Shown here piece after piece: positions 1 to 11,416 of a stretch of DNA of 64,000 bases. The notes under the pieces were generated by a model that saw only the letters and a program-made list of their open reading frames with translations, made no database searches and was not told the origin of the DNA. The translations under genes and the position numbers were made by a program. Position 1 is the stretch's first letter. Every line of letters begins with the position of its first letter. The stretch covers positions 248,001 through 312,000 of the forward strand of contig VWZF01005821.1 of the NCBI GenBank assembly GCA_013396755.1. Direction: 5' to 3'. Source of the DNA: Sclerurus mexicanus (Eukaryota > Chordata > Aves > Passeriformes > Furnariidae).

Positions 1-571
1 GTCATTTGGATATGTTTCTAAATGAATGATGGAATATGTTAAAGTCTGTTAAACATAGTGAAAAGACTGATGAAAATAGGCTTTTCAAAAGACTGACTCT
101 TAAGTAACTTCATGTGTTTGTTTCATACCAAAAATAGCTTTGTTGTTTTTGGGTTTGCTGCTGTTGTTATTACTTTTTGAACTCTTTCCCATGTTGAAGC
201 CTTAATGCTTTGCTTTACTAGTTCTTTATTTTTATGGAGTAAATATCATATTTTATATATTTACAAATGAGAGACAAATAATCTTTAGTGTATGCATAAA
301 ATATGATGATAAAACTCAAAGAAAATGCTTTGTTTACTGCTTATTTCAAATAGCAGTGAGACTATATGAATTAAAGTAAGCACTGTTATAGTTTTATCAC
401 TATATACTATTTTTATCCCTTTTTTTTCCCCTATTTCGTGCATACTCGTCACAAGAAGTATTATGGGATTTTTGTTGTTGTTTTTGTTTTGTGTTTTTAA
501 GAGAGTTAATAAAATATATTCATGGGACTCAAATATCTTTTCCTTTAATTCTTTCACCTTCTAATCTATCA
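1..571. other. Non-coding, no recognisable gene
   Basis: AT-rich sequence with T-rich runs around 420-500. I see no exon with splice sites, no promoter-like element and no recognisable repeat. The short open frames here lack codon character. Confidence 0.5.
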
Positions 572-915
572 TCATGGCTAGGCTTTGCGAACAAAGATTT
601 GCAAGGGCTCTACCCGTGCTTGCTACAAGCACGCTGGTGGCTAAAAAGGCCAATGCGAGATAGGCAAGTCCGATTGCAAAAGGCACAGTGGAAAGTCTCC
701 ATTGGCACTACTGGCGAGGCACGGTTCTTCCTGCGTTGTCTTTTTTCCTCAAGACTGATTCTGCGTGTGTTCTCAAAGGAAGCAGCAGCGTTATGGATGG
801 TGTGTCTCCATTTCTCCCGATTGGAGGCCAGGGTGGACCATTGATGGTGGTCAATATGGCCAAGGCTGAGGTGTTGTTTCAGGGAGTCCTTGTATCTCCT
901 CTTCGGGGCTCCTAT
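572..915 (-). mobile_element. 5'-truncated non-CR1 non-LTR retrotransposon (RTE-like) 3' end
   Basis: Minus-strand copy of the 3' end of a LINE. The coding part is open from about 915 down to a TAG at 612-610, about 100 codons with no internal stop. It begins with the motif GAPKRRYKDSL. A Trp-containing stretch (WSTLASNREKWRHTIH) follows, then a basic run (EKRQRRKNR). It ends in a Cys/His finger (HCAFC...HQRAC) and SKHG. From memory, this order is the conserved tail downstream of the reverse transcriptase in RTE-like elements (often annotated endonuclease-reverse transcriptase). The reverse transcriptase and endonuclease are absent, as expected of 5' truncation. A short 3' UTR ends in ATGATG at about 576-571. 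Such tails occur on RTE-type elements. The clade assignment is from memory and could be wrong; that it is a LINE fragment unlike CR1 is more secure. Confidence 0.7.
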
Positions 916-939
916 CTTACTTAACACAAATTCATACAT

Positions 940-3701
940 ACAGGACTAATATCTTAACAATCACAGAGTTGTCTTGCCATTCAAAGCATCATCCCTAAAG
1001 ACTAAACTTAGACACTTAGTCCTCTATCTCTGTGAATTTCTTAAGTTTAAGTGTACACTACTGGAGTTTATAAGTTTTGCATGACCAAGACTAAATCTAA
1101 GCCAATTTCAGTTTAAAGCAGGGAAGATTTTCAGATGAAGGGTAGGATTGCATATACCATTTCAGAAGTAGGAATCATTTATTTTATAGGCTGATTTTAA
1201 ATCTAGAATATGTTTCAAGCTTGTTAGAAACTTGCAAAGCTATAAAAAAGTTTGGGTATTGCAAATCTGTAAGAGAGAAGAGCCTAAACAACTATAAGAT
1301 CTATGTCAACTTAAGATAAAGGTTAGTGAACATGAAGGATTTTTAAAAAGGAAAAAATGGCTGAGCAACATACTTAATAATGGCAACTTTCACATCTACA
1401 ATTCACATCAGCATATTGCATACAAAACAGAGTTCCCCTGTTCATCTCCAAACTGTTCACTGTAACCACCAGAATGTAATTTATTTTAATTATATTCTTT
1501 ATGTAGCCAGAAAAAGCTTTGTGAAATTCTGTCGCTGGAGTTCAGTAAGTGTTGAGATGGTTTATCAAGTCTTAGAATCACCAAATCTGCACCCTATCCT
1601 CCCTCATAGAGAAGGTATGATTGCAACAATCAGTTGTTTCTGTCCAGACTAGAAAATCCACCTTTTATGCAGACTTTCCTGTGGTCAGAAGTCTGAATCT
1701 TCCAGATACAGAAATTGCCTTCACATGTCTGCAGTGTGGGCTCTCTTTGCCTGTTTAAAGTATCTATGTTAGGGTTAAAAGAAGCACAGTTTAGAAGTGC
1801 TTGGTTTTCCTCATTGACTGTGAAGGGAGCCTGAGGCAAACAGCTGAAATTCATTTGGTCCAGTTAATCTCACATTGGGATCAAGGGCCTTTGGTCAGGC
1901 ACAAAGACCCACAGGACCAAGCCTGCTTTTGTTGCAAATAATGTTATACAACACAGAAGAAAAGAACCAGTTTTGTTTATATAGCTGCAAATACTTATGT
2001 ATCAATAATCAACAAATTATATCTATTTCATAGTTGTGGTTATAATAGACCCAGTTAAATTTGTAGTTTCTTGTTTTAAATGTATCTGAGACTATTTTAG
2101 AATATTTGTTACTAAAAAAGAGCTCGTTTAAAGAAAAGTCATCTATGCAAATGTAATCAAACTTTTTGCTTTAAGCCATATACTGTTATATAACCAAAGA
2201 GTTATAAATTTATACATCTGCTTCATCTTATAGAAACTGTCCTAATTTTAAGCTTAACTTCTGGAAAAAATCAGTGTGAGAAGTTCAGAAGAAGCAAGTG
2301 TTTTGAAGAGGTGTCAGATAAAATCTCAAATGCCATAGCTGAATTCTTAGAGATAGAGGATATTCTGCCTTCCCCACTCCCTTCCACATAGTTTTTCTCA
2401 GTTAAGATGTTCCTGAAATAAAAATACATAAATATCTGGCCTACCATTTTTGCTGCAAAATTTTTACAAATGTCTTTGGAGTCTACTGAATTGTTGTTCT
2501 TAACGCTGCTGGCTAATGTTGAGAATCTAGATAATAATACTACTTGTATGTGGTATTATTTTATTGCACAGAAGTGAAAATTATATTTCTTCTATAGATG
2601 TTACTTCAAAATTATTAGTAACATGCTTGAAATTTGCATTTTAATAAATTTTATTTAGATCACAGTGAGCTGCTGAACACTGGGAGATTTTTCAATAGCA
2701 TTTTGTTTTCCTCCTTAGCATTTAAAGCTATTCAGGTGTAGTATTACTCTTGAAATGAGCACTAGTGAAGGTGTGAGAAAAGATACGAGAATATAACTCT
2801 AGCATATTTAGTATGAGTGAGTAATTTAATTGATGAGCTAGCAATGAGTTTATAGAACATATTTGTTCTAGAAAGAAGTGTCATAATAATTGTTAGATAT
2901 ATTATGTTTCCTAAATGGTGTTTTTAGCTAAATGGTGGAAGAAGGAGCATTTTCTTTATTAGAACCATGTGATGATAGTATCAATATACAATGTGAGAAT
3001 AACCTATAGACATCCTGGTCTGAATGAATTTATGTGCTCATAAAACTGCTTTGTGTTCCAAAAAAATATCTTCTCAGGTATTTTGAGTGGTCTTAAATTT
3101 TTGAAGAGTATCTGCAGAACTTCTCCTGGCTGGCTTCTAGTTACTTCAGTTACATATGGAATAATGGAGGGGGAAAGTGAGGAGATTTCTGAATTTATTC
3201 CTTTAAGCAGTTGGGTTCTGGAAATAGATTGTTCTACAGAGTTTTTTTTCTGTCTGCATCAAAGTGGCATCTGTAGTCAGTACAGCTGCAAAGTAGTAAA
3301 CATCAGTGGTTCCACACAATTGGCAAACCTCACTCCAAAAACAGGCTGAAGAGCACAAAGTGTAAAGAACATTTGTGCCATGAACAAGACTGGCAATGGC
3401 CTGTTTAAAGGCAGTGAAGCATGTCTGCACATTCATGTGTGAGAAGGAAATGTAGAATACATTGCTCAGACATGATCATGTGGCATGGGCTTGGAGCTAA
3501 AGCCTAGGCTTGTAGTGGGGTGTATGCCAATATAAACTGATATAGTAAACAACTGAACAAAAGCCTAAAGAGAAGAAGATGGAATTGTGTTAAAGTCTGC
3601 CTTTAAAGTCTGAAATCTATCATGTGAACATCTTCCATCAAATTCAGATACTCAATGGCAGCTGAGTACAGAGTTGTAACGCTATCTGCAGTTTTACTGG
3701 G
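940..3701. other. Non-coding, no recognisable gene
   Basis: AT-rich unique-looking sequence. The ORFs at 1380-1652 and 3053-3349 have no supporting splice, start or homology signal. I recognise no repeat here. Confidence 0.45.
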
Positions 3702-4249
3702 TGTACCTGGGGGACCCTTTACGTTCTTCTTCGTGGTAGCTGGTAAGTTTGCTGTGCTTTTTATTGGTGACTGTGGTGATGGCACCATACCAGTGTTTTG
3801 GCTGTTGCCGAGCTGTGCTTGCACAGTGTCAAGGCTTTCTCTCCCTCCATCCCTGAAATACACTGAGCCAGGAGGCCCAGGGTGTGCAAGAGGCTGGGAG
3901 GGGAAATAACCAGCACAGCTGACCCAGACCTGTACACAACCATAAGACGTCATGCTCAACAATAAAGACTCAGAGAAAGGAGGAAAAAGGGGGATTGTTT
4001 GTGGCTGTGGTATTTGTCTTCACAAACAGATAAGGCCCTGCTTTTCAGGAGGTGGCTGGACATCTGCCTGCCAAGGAAATGAAAGCCTTATTTTGCTTTG
4101 TTAGCTTTTGCTGTATTAAACTGTGATTATCTCTATGCATGAGTGTTCTTACCTTCCTTCTATTTTCTCCTCACCCTGTGAAATAAAGAGGATTGAGCAA
4201 TAGGATGGATGGATATTTGACTGTTGTCCAGAGTCAAACCACCACGACA
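3702..4249 (-). mobile_element. ERVL-type LTR, near full length, minus orientation
   Basis: Read on the minus strand, the element starts with TGTCGTGGTGGTTT at 4249. It runs through a G-rich segment, a CAGTTTAATA stretch (about 4128-4119), GGCAGGCAGATGTCCAGCC (about 4073-4055), a GAGCATGACGTC block (about 3957-3946) and GGTCAGCTGTGCTGG. It ends near GGTACA at 3702. These blocks come in the same order as in the common avian ERVL-type LTR I remember, which starts TGTTGTGGTTTAACCCC and ends in a GTACA-like terminus. The length, about 548 bp, fits. No primer-binding site or internal region follows the right edge, so it appears to be a solo LTR. I could not find a matching 5-bp target-site duplication (flanks read ATTGT and CCCAG). 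An AATAAA near 3763, read on the minus strand, could be the LTR polyadenylation signal. Confidence 0.75.
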
Positions 4250-5345
4250 ACAATTCTTTTTGAATGTGTTACATTACAACCTTAAACATATTTTGAAAGG
4301 ATTAATTTTTTTCTAACTTTCTTAAGAAAGTCACTTCACAGTTTTTATTCTTTAGTGTGTGCTAGTGTGAATAATATTTAATTGAATGCTCAGTGTAACT
4401 AAAGAAAGAAAAGCATTCATTTTAATTCAGATAAACTTCAGTGGTCTTTGCTGTAATGTGTTGTTGTCTGAATTCTTGCTTTTCAAGTGTTTACATTTAA
4501 TATGAGAATGTATTTGACCATGCTTGTTACAGAGAAATAAGTTAAGCATATGTTTTTCTCCTTGTGACTGACTGGATTTGTGTATTATTATTTTAATTAC
4601 CACTGAAGCAATCTTCTGATGTGTGATCATGTGCAGGTCAATGTTCTGAGAGTTCTTCAACATGACAGTTCATAGAATAATTATCCTGTCATCACACCTT
4701 GATTCGTTGCTACATTGTTTCTTGGGCTTTTTCTCTTGCTCACATTTGCTTAGCAACCAGATCACACACTCATACTTATTATTCAAGTAATCACCCTCTG
4801 CAGCACATAGATGCATCAATTAAACCTGTACAATGAAATATATTGTTCTGTGTAGAATCCTCAGGTGTCAGGAATTAAAAATTGATTTTAAATGTTGCAG
4901 GCCACCTTTCACATGGCTAATTTGTGTTTATGTTAAATAAACAAGCATGCTAACAATTCTAAACAAAAGAAAGTGATAGGTCAAAATCATTAGGAAATAA
5001 ATGATAAAATTATTCTGTTTTTTAAGTGTGTAGTCTTTATTAGAGATTTACCAATTATATGCAGCTCTGAAATGTCTGAGTGCCAAACATTTATTTTACA
5101 TCTGTTTCTTCAGATGCAAATCAATTTGATATCTGCTTTATTTATTCTTGCCTATATTCTTTGTAAACATTTTCTGGCTAATCTTCCAATTTGTGTAAAT
5201 TTCACAGCAATTCATTATTAGAATGAAATTCAAGTACTCAGAAGCTGTCAAGATGGTTCAGTGATTTAATGCTGGCATCCTGCAGCTTTGACTGTAATCA
5301 GCAGATGCTCTGGCATTACCATAAATGTTTTCTTAACCATCTCCA
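4250..5345. other. Non-coding, no recognisable gene
   Basis: AT-rich sequence with no exon, RNA gene or repeat that I recognise. The open frame at 4427-4663 (minus) has no support. Confidence 0.45.
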
Positions 5346-5382
5346 TAAAAGAAAAAGAAAAAAAAAAGAAAAAAAGAAAAAG
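5346..5382 (+). repeat. A-rich simple tract
   Basis: Run of As broken by single Gs (AAAAGAAAAAGAAAAA pattern). It could be the decayed poly(A) tail of an old retroposed copy lying just upstream, but I recognise no parent sequence. Confidence 0.8.
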
Positions 5383-6224
5383 GTCAATTGTTCTGGTTTG
5401 GAGTCTCCTGTTTCTGATTAAATTCAGTTTGGGTTCTTTTGCATAATTAATATACCATGATGGTCTCTAACCATTTGTTTTTAATATCACCTTTTGAGCT
5501 AAACACATTTGCAAGACTACTTCATAAGTCAGAAAAGACAAAGGAAAAACAAGTCTATGCTTAAGAATCCTCTATTTCAGTGGCTTGGGATGTCTGATTG
5601 CTTTCTGCCTTGTTTTCTCAGTGAGTGCAAAGGGTTCAGGTTTTCAGTCTCATTTTTTCATCTTCTATGTAAAATTTTCTCTTCAAGTTCCTCTGTGAGA
5701 GAGAGAGGGGTTTGTGTTTTAGATTTTTGGAAACTTAAAAAGAAACCCACCCTCTTACAAAGCAAGATTGACTTCTGTTAGCTGGTTATCGCTAAATAGT
5801 ACTTGAGTGCAATGTTTAGGAAGAGAAGAAGCTGAAAATGCTACAGTTGGCTTCTGAAGTTTTTACATACCAAAGTGACTGCTAAGAGTCTAACTGTTAG
5901 AATATAGAGCAGTAAATATGTTCATCACATGAAAAATGTATACCATTAATGATGTTAAACACAGCATTTTGAATTCACAATGACTGGATTAATTACCCAT
6001 GACAGTGTTTTGAATTTGTCTCATGATAATTCAGTGATGTTTGAAAGAGTCAGTAAAAGCCATCTTTAAAAAATAATTCCTTTTTTAGAGTCTGTTGAAA
6101 TAATCATCCCTTTTCAAAGCAATTTGTCACACTTGCAAAGTGCTGTGGTTGGTGTAAAACACACATATGGGTGGATCATGGGCTGTTATGATCAGGTTCT
6201 TTAAAATTATTAGAGAAATGCCTC
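5383..6224. other. Non-coding; short GA run at 5697-5712
   Basis: Apart from a short (GA)n run this is AT-rich sequence without recognisable gene or repeat. The ORF at 5509-5781 looks like chance. Confidence 0.45.
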
Positions 6225-6292
6225 TGCCCAAATTAAAGCGCAAACGAGACCATATGCCAAAGTCAATAGTATGGATTTTTATTTAACAGTAA

Positions 6293-6356
6293 ATGTGAGG
6301 TAGAGAGAGATAGAAAGAAATAGGAAAAGGAGAGAAAGGGGGAGAAAGAGAGTAAC
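6293..6356 (+). repeat. Purine (GA)-rich low-complexity tract
   Basis: GAGGTAGAGAGAGATAGAAAG-like sequence, almost all purine on the plus strand. It lies at one end of the presumed LTR and may be part of its U5 or R region. Confidence 0.75.
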
Positions 6357-6490
6357 ATAAAGACAGATTAAGTAGAAAAAAATAGCACCACTCCTTAGAT
6401 TCTGATGGCATTCTGTTGACCCTCTTCTTGTGGTCTTCTCAGTGGTGAGAGTTCCAGTCTTGCTGAAGTGATGGTTGCAGTCTGGATCCA

Positions 6491-6780
6491 TGGAGGGAAG
6501 CCCAGGGTGGTGAGGGAAAAAGCCCGTGGTGGTAAAGGAAGTCCTATGTGGTGGTGAGAAAAGGAGTCCGTATGGGGAGGCAAGGAGCCCATGCTGAGAG
6601 GAAAGAATCCCATGTGTGCGAGGGAAAAAGCCCATGTGTTGATTGAAGTCTGTGCCGAGAGGGAAGACCATGCCAGTAAGGAAAATCCCATGCGGAGGAA
6701 AGAAGCCCAAGTGTGTTGAGTGAAGTCCGTGAAGCCCAGGGTGGTAAGGAAAGTCCTGTGTAGTGAGTGTAGCCCAAGGA
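6491..6780. repeat. Degenerate tandem array of about 20-25 bp units
   Basis: About a dozen imperfect units of the form (C)ATG-G/T-rich-GAGGAAA-A/G-GCC follow one another, most ending in AGCC, AGTCC or ATCC. A higher-order copy is visible: AGCCCAGGGTGGT at 6499 recurs at 6733, 234 bp away. The array is stop-poor on the minus strand, which explains overlapping ORFs in all three minus frames (6279-6710, 6395-6691, 6544-6777). It lies within the presumed LTR, just downstream of the presumed polyadenylation signal. Confidence 0.7.
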
Positions 6781-7072
6781 TAGTTTTTATTAGGCTTAGG
6801 CTAGGTGGGAATGCCCCCTTGAGGGGGGAGTTTTACACAGGATGATGTAATACTGGATCACAGGACGTTTCAGGAGTATTTCACATCTTCTGAGATGTTA
6901 TGTCAGCACAGTTGAGTCAATTATGGCCCATCAGCAGAGATGAATATCTTCAGGCTACATGTGGATTGTTCTGGTAGTTCCCCTGGAGCGGGGTTGTCAC
7001 AGTGGAGTCATTTGTGTAAGGACAAAGAAACACTATCCCACCTTGCAGGATTTGCCTCTTATCCCAATTACA

Positions 7073-8179
7073 GTCCATCCCAAAGAGAGGAAATAATTAA
7101 GTGAAGCACGTGGCATAAATTAGAGCATCATATAAAGAGAATTGTCAAAGGAATATATATGCAATCTTGTAGAGAAAGATTAATCACTTAGCCTTTATCA
7201 ATATTTTGTTTTGTGTAAGGGTCTTCTTGAATATGTACTATTTCCTAATACACAGTTTCAGTCTCCTGGTTAGCATGCTGGTTAGCCTGTTTTCTGCAGC
7301 GCTTTCTCAGAGGAAAGAAAGGACCATAATAATAATATGAAAGTTACATGAACTAAGATGATTCAGCTCCATTCCATTTCCATCCAATGTATTCATGAAA
7401 GCAATCTTGGATGCTAGTTTACACAGGTTAAACTTCACAGTCAGGTCTGCTTCTGTCCTGTTGGGAAGCACCCATGCTATAAAGAAGCACAAATTAGAAT
7501 TTAGAATTTTTACAAATACTTTTCCAGGTTAGTAAATCACTACACTCTTCCCAGTCATAGCATTAGCAGCATCCAGTGCTCTCTGTTGCAGTTCATTCCA
7601 GAGACTTGTTTTGAAGATGGTTTAAAATGAGAGAAGCCTGAGAGCTATATGCTATTCTTGTGATCTTTTGAATAATAGCAAATGACAGCCAGCTGTGACT
7701 GTGACCTTTGTGGGCAGGAACTGTCCCAGGACATTTGTCCTGTACCTGTTACAGGAACACGAGGAAAGTTTGTTTCTACTCAACCATTAAAACTTTAACA
7801 CCCACCTAATTTACTTTCAACTCTAGCCTTTCCTCTTTATGCTGTTCCCAAAAACATTTCCAGGACTCTGTAGAGCCCCCTTTTGGTTAGAAACAGTTTG
7901 ATTCCTTTGGAGAGAAGAGCAACAGATGATGAGAGAAAGAAAGTTTTTTCCATTGGTTTATCTGACATTACAAAATATTTGTACTCTAACTTCAAGGAAT
8001 GCAACTTGCCAATGCTCTGATTGCTGATATAAACCTGGAAATGGAAGTTTGGGATAGAAAATAAGAACTAAAAATTGCATGGGTTTGTAGCAGTTAGTGG
8101 AGTAGTTAGGGGAAAGCTTATAAACATTGGGTATCAAGAGTAGTGGATAAGAAATAATTTAGTGTTAAACTTTTAAGGC
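7073..8179. other. Non-coding, no recognisable gene
   Basis: No coding exon, RNA gene or clear repeat seen. ORF 7307-7492 (minus) is unsupported. Confidence 0.4.
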
Positions 8180-8292
8180 ATAGACATAGATACATAGAAC
8201 CATAGGATGGCTTGTGTACAAGGGGGGCCTTAAAGATCATTTACTTCCAACAACCCCATCCAGCCTGGCCTTGAGCACTTCCAGAGATGGCA
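8180..8292 (-). mobile_element. CR1 LINE 3' end fragment
   Basis: Read on the minus strand this is the terminal 3' UTR of CR1: CCATCTCTGGAAGTGCTCAAGGCCAGGCTGGATGGGG, then a GACC-like block, then several CCTATGGTTCTATG-type 8-mer copies at the 3' end (8209-8180). It is truncated at the 5' side after about 110 bp. The 3'-terminal 8-mer repeat is the standard CR1 hallmark. Confidence 0.85.
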
Positions 8293-10896
8293 TGTAGTTT
8301 TTGTGGGTTTTGCTTTTTTTTTTTACTTTTCTTTTTCCCAATGTGTATGCTAAATAGTAAATACTAAAAAAAAAAGCAACAGCATTATTTAGGACTGCAG
8401 TGAGTAGAATCTCATGACTACAAGGTCAGTTTTTAAGACTTGCTTTGTTATTTGGATTTGTTGGAGGGTTTATTTTCCAGAGGTGGGAGGCTTCTTACTA
8501 TGTTTTTCCACTGTGGTTGGTAGAAGAGAATATTGGGTGGTTCTTTTTCATTTCAGTAATTTTCATCAGCATATTATTTATCATTCCCCATTGCAACTGC
8601 TAGTGGCTTTCCTTTGATGGCAGAAGTCTTTCTGCATAGTCCTGAAGTTCTTTATCAAAGTGGACCTTGAAATTGATATTCAACTACAGGTAGATGCTAT
8701 GCAGACAGGTTTGGAGAATACATGTGTCTACAGCTCAAAGGCCTCATTGATGGTTTAGTATGTGGGATCTACATTATCATCAGATGAATAGAGGGTAGCT
8801 TTAGACTATGGATCCCTATGTATCTTGTCACAGATCACTAACTTATACAGTCATCATTTTTGGCTGTTAACTCTAAAGATGATTTCAGATGCAAGCTACA
8901 ATATACTTGTGGCCAAAAAAAAAAGGCAGATAATAAACTACATTTCAGGAATTTAAAATACTCTAAATATGTTAACTTACAGTTTTATCATTGTCTTTTC
9001 CTTCTTACTTCTTGACTTGAAGAAAAGAAAAAGTTGATGTTTATTCTATTTGTACCTTGGGAGAAATCCCATAAACACCTAGGCTGTGTAATGTTTCTGC
9101 CCACTGCCTGAAGACTTCTGCTTGATATTCATGTAGATCAGTATTTACTTTTTTACCCACTTCATCCTGACATAAATAAGAATATTAACGTATGAACTAT
9201 TAATACTAAGGGTATGCCGTATGATTTATAAATTTTGAAATTAAGAGACATAGTGCTTCAAGAATTATTATAACCATGTACTCTAAGGATCAATAATGAC
9301 TACAAAGAGGATACCTATTTTGGAAATTTCCATTTTGCAGTTTCCTAGAAGTTCCCAAAGGAGCTTTCATTTGGAGGAGAAATGCATGAAAAGACATAGA
9401 AGATCCACCGTAATTCAGGGTGAAATAGGAAGGATACCAAACTTCTAAGTCTGAAATAGTCATCAGACACCTTCAAAGGTTTCTTCTCTCATATACATAA
9501 AAACCTTGGGTGATTTCTGTCAGCAGCTTGTTCCACACTCTTGATCTCTTATCATCTTGACAGGCACTCAAGACTTTCATTAAAATGCCAGTAAGTTAAA
9601 GTTGCATTTCTTGTAAGAGAAAGTCATTGCCTTATCACAGATGAGACTGTATTAGTTTAAACAGAGAAATTGGTCCCAACTCAATGCAAATGCAAAGTAC
9701 TTTTGGAAAAGATAGGTAAAAGTTTGAATGGAGTGATCAGCAGGAACTTAGAATAGTCTTTGAGAAGGTAAGAGTTTAAAAGAATTTTTAAAGGCTTTGA
9801 TTTAGGGCCAAGTGAAAAGGAGCTGGTCCAGCATAGTTTGTCTCGTAAAATATTAGTTTACTTGCAGTTTGTAATTGATTTTCTTTGAAATTTAGTTTCT
9901 ATAAATCCTCTATATTAGCTGCACTTAGTGCTGACATACTCTTGCCTTTGAAATTAACATAAAAACCCTATATCCACTGTTTCTGAAAACTTTGAGCCTA
10001 CTGATAGTGTTTGTTCCTTGTGATTCACACCTTTTTAATCCAACACTCAAGAACAGCAACAACTGCTAAATGAAATGTGCATACTTAAAAAAAAATGTTC
10101 CAAAGATCAGTAACATTTTTTAATGCCTCATGTCTTATTGTCTGCTTAAGATTAGTAAAATTGTGAGCATTTAGTGTGAAATACTAAGGTGTAAGAAATT
10201 ACTTATCAAGCAAAGATCTTTTGAGTACAGCTTCCACTCCTTTAGGTGTTAGGGCTGGAGCTTCAGGTTTAAACTGAAATAAGTTGTAACAACACACAGC
10301 ACTGCTTTAACCAGGGACATTCTTCAATCCTACTCTTGTCAATCAGAGAAATTGTCAAAAAAGATATGAAACCAATAAAAAGTATTTAAAATATTTTCCA
10401 TTATACTATCCAGCAAGGAGCTATCCTGTTTTTTATGAGTGATGTTCTTTAATAGGGATGGACCTTCTAGCTATAGTAGCCCTTCATATTATGTCTAAAT
10501 TCTGGTTCTGGGTGGTAAGGCAGACTTTAAGAAACACAGTGAAGTCTTATAATGTTCTAACACCAGAGTCAAGGTCTGGAAATGGATTTCAGAAGGGCAA
10601 CTTTGGGCTGTAGAAATGCCATTAAGAAAAGATGGAAGCCTGAACAAACTTGCAGCTTGCAACTGTACAGTGTCTTAGGCTCTGATAGAGGTCAGTGCAG
10701 GAAACAAGACCCTTGTTTCATAATCAAGAGGAAAACATGAATTATTTTTTTCTTGTTGGCATTTCTTATACTAAAAAGCAAAAAGTTTGGAATCTGGGAG
10801 TTCAAAATTACATTTTTCAGTATTGGTGGGGGGTTTTAATGGACTATTTGAAAAAGCGAATGCTAAAAGACAGATGGAGTTGTCGTATTTCTAAGC
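8293..10896. other. Non-coding, no recognisable gene
   Basis: AT-rich sequence with short T and A runs (8310-8324, 8367-8377). Open frames at 8414-8617 and 10695-10907 show no sign of being exons. Confidence 0.4.
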
Positions 10897-11416
10897 TGTT
10901 GTGGTGAGTTGGTCTTGGGTGGCAGCCAAACTCCCACTCAGTTACTCATTCAGTCCCCACTTTGGTGGAGTGGAATGGGAAGGGGAATAGGAGGCAGGAA
11001 AGCTCACAGGTCAAGATAAAGAGAGGGATATCGCTTAGTTACTCTCACAGGCAAAACAGCCTCAACGTGGGGAAAATTAATTCATTGCCAGTTTATATAC
11101 ACACTCCTGATTTGGGTATTGGGAAACAACAACACCAAACAAAAACAACCAAACAAAAGAATAATAATTAAAACACAGTCTTCCTGCTTTCTCAGGCTTG
11201 GCTTCACTCTAGACTCTGTCCTACCCCTTTATTGTCACTTCAGGTCCTGTCATTGAGACAAAGGAGTGAGTGACAGGCTGAGCCATGCCTTATTGGTGGG
11301 TCCATTGGAGCCATCTGGAACCAGCTGTGTCCACAAGGGGCAATAGTGGTTTCTTTTTACTGACGCCGTTCCTGCAGCTTCCCTGCTACCAGAACTTTGC
11401 TATGGAACCCAATACA
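10897..11416 (+). mobile_element. ERVL-like LTR, plus orientation
   Basis: Starts with TGTTGTGGTGAGTTGGTCTTG at 10897. A block follows (CAGCCAAACTCCC...TGGAGTGGAATGGGAAGGGG) parallel to the 5' part of avian ERVL-type LTRs. It ends near GAACCCAATACA at 11416, an ending I recall from bird LTRs. The length is about 520 bp. It resembles the element at 3702-4249 at the 5' end but diverges through the middle, so it is probably a related subfamily. It contains an A-rich expansion at 11123-11174. No internal retroviral sequence flanks it and no exact 5-bp duplication is visible, so it is probably an old solo LTR. Confidence 0.65.
11123..11174 (+). repeat. A-rich (CAAA/AAC)n tract
   Basis: AACAACAACACCAAACAAAAACAACC-type low-complexity sequence inserted in or grown within the LTR at 10897-11416. 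Confidence 0.8.

Larger units (their letters stand above)
6225..7072 (-). mobile_element. Probable LTR of an avian endogenous retrovirus, minus orientation
   Basis: On the minus strand the segment opens with TGTAATTGGGATAAGAGGC at 7072. It has a compact CCCCCCTCAAGGGGG inverted motif near 6830-6815. It then carries CCTAATAAAAACTATCC at about 6795-6779, which looks like an LTR polyadenylation signal at the U3/R boundary. A long pyrimidine-rich stretch and a second AATAAA (about 6285-6280) follow, and TTTGGGCA closes the segment at 6225. The order resembles bird ERV LTRs that I half remember, but I cannot name the family. Both edges are estimates, and I found no clean target-site duplication. 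An alternative end is at TTTGGCA near 6258. No retroviral genes are adjacent. Confidence 0.5.

Noticed and set aside
6279..6710. 143-codon minus-strand open frame
   Set aside because: It lies in the tandem array, and all three minus frames are open there. The openness comes from repeat composition, not from coding.
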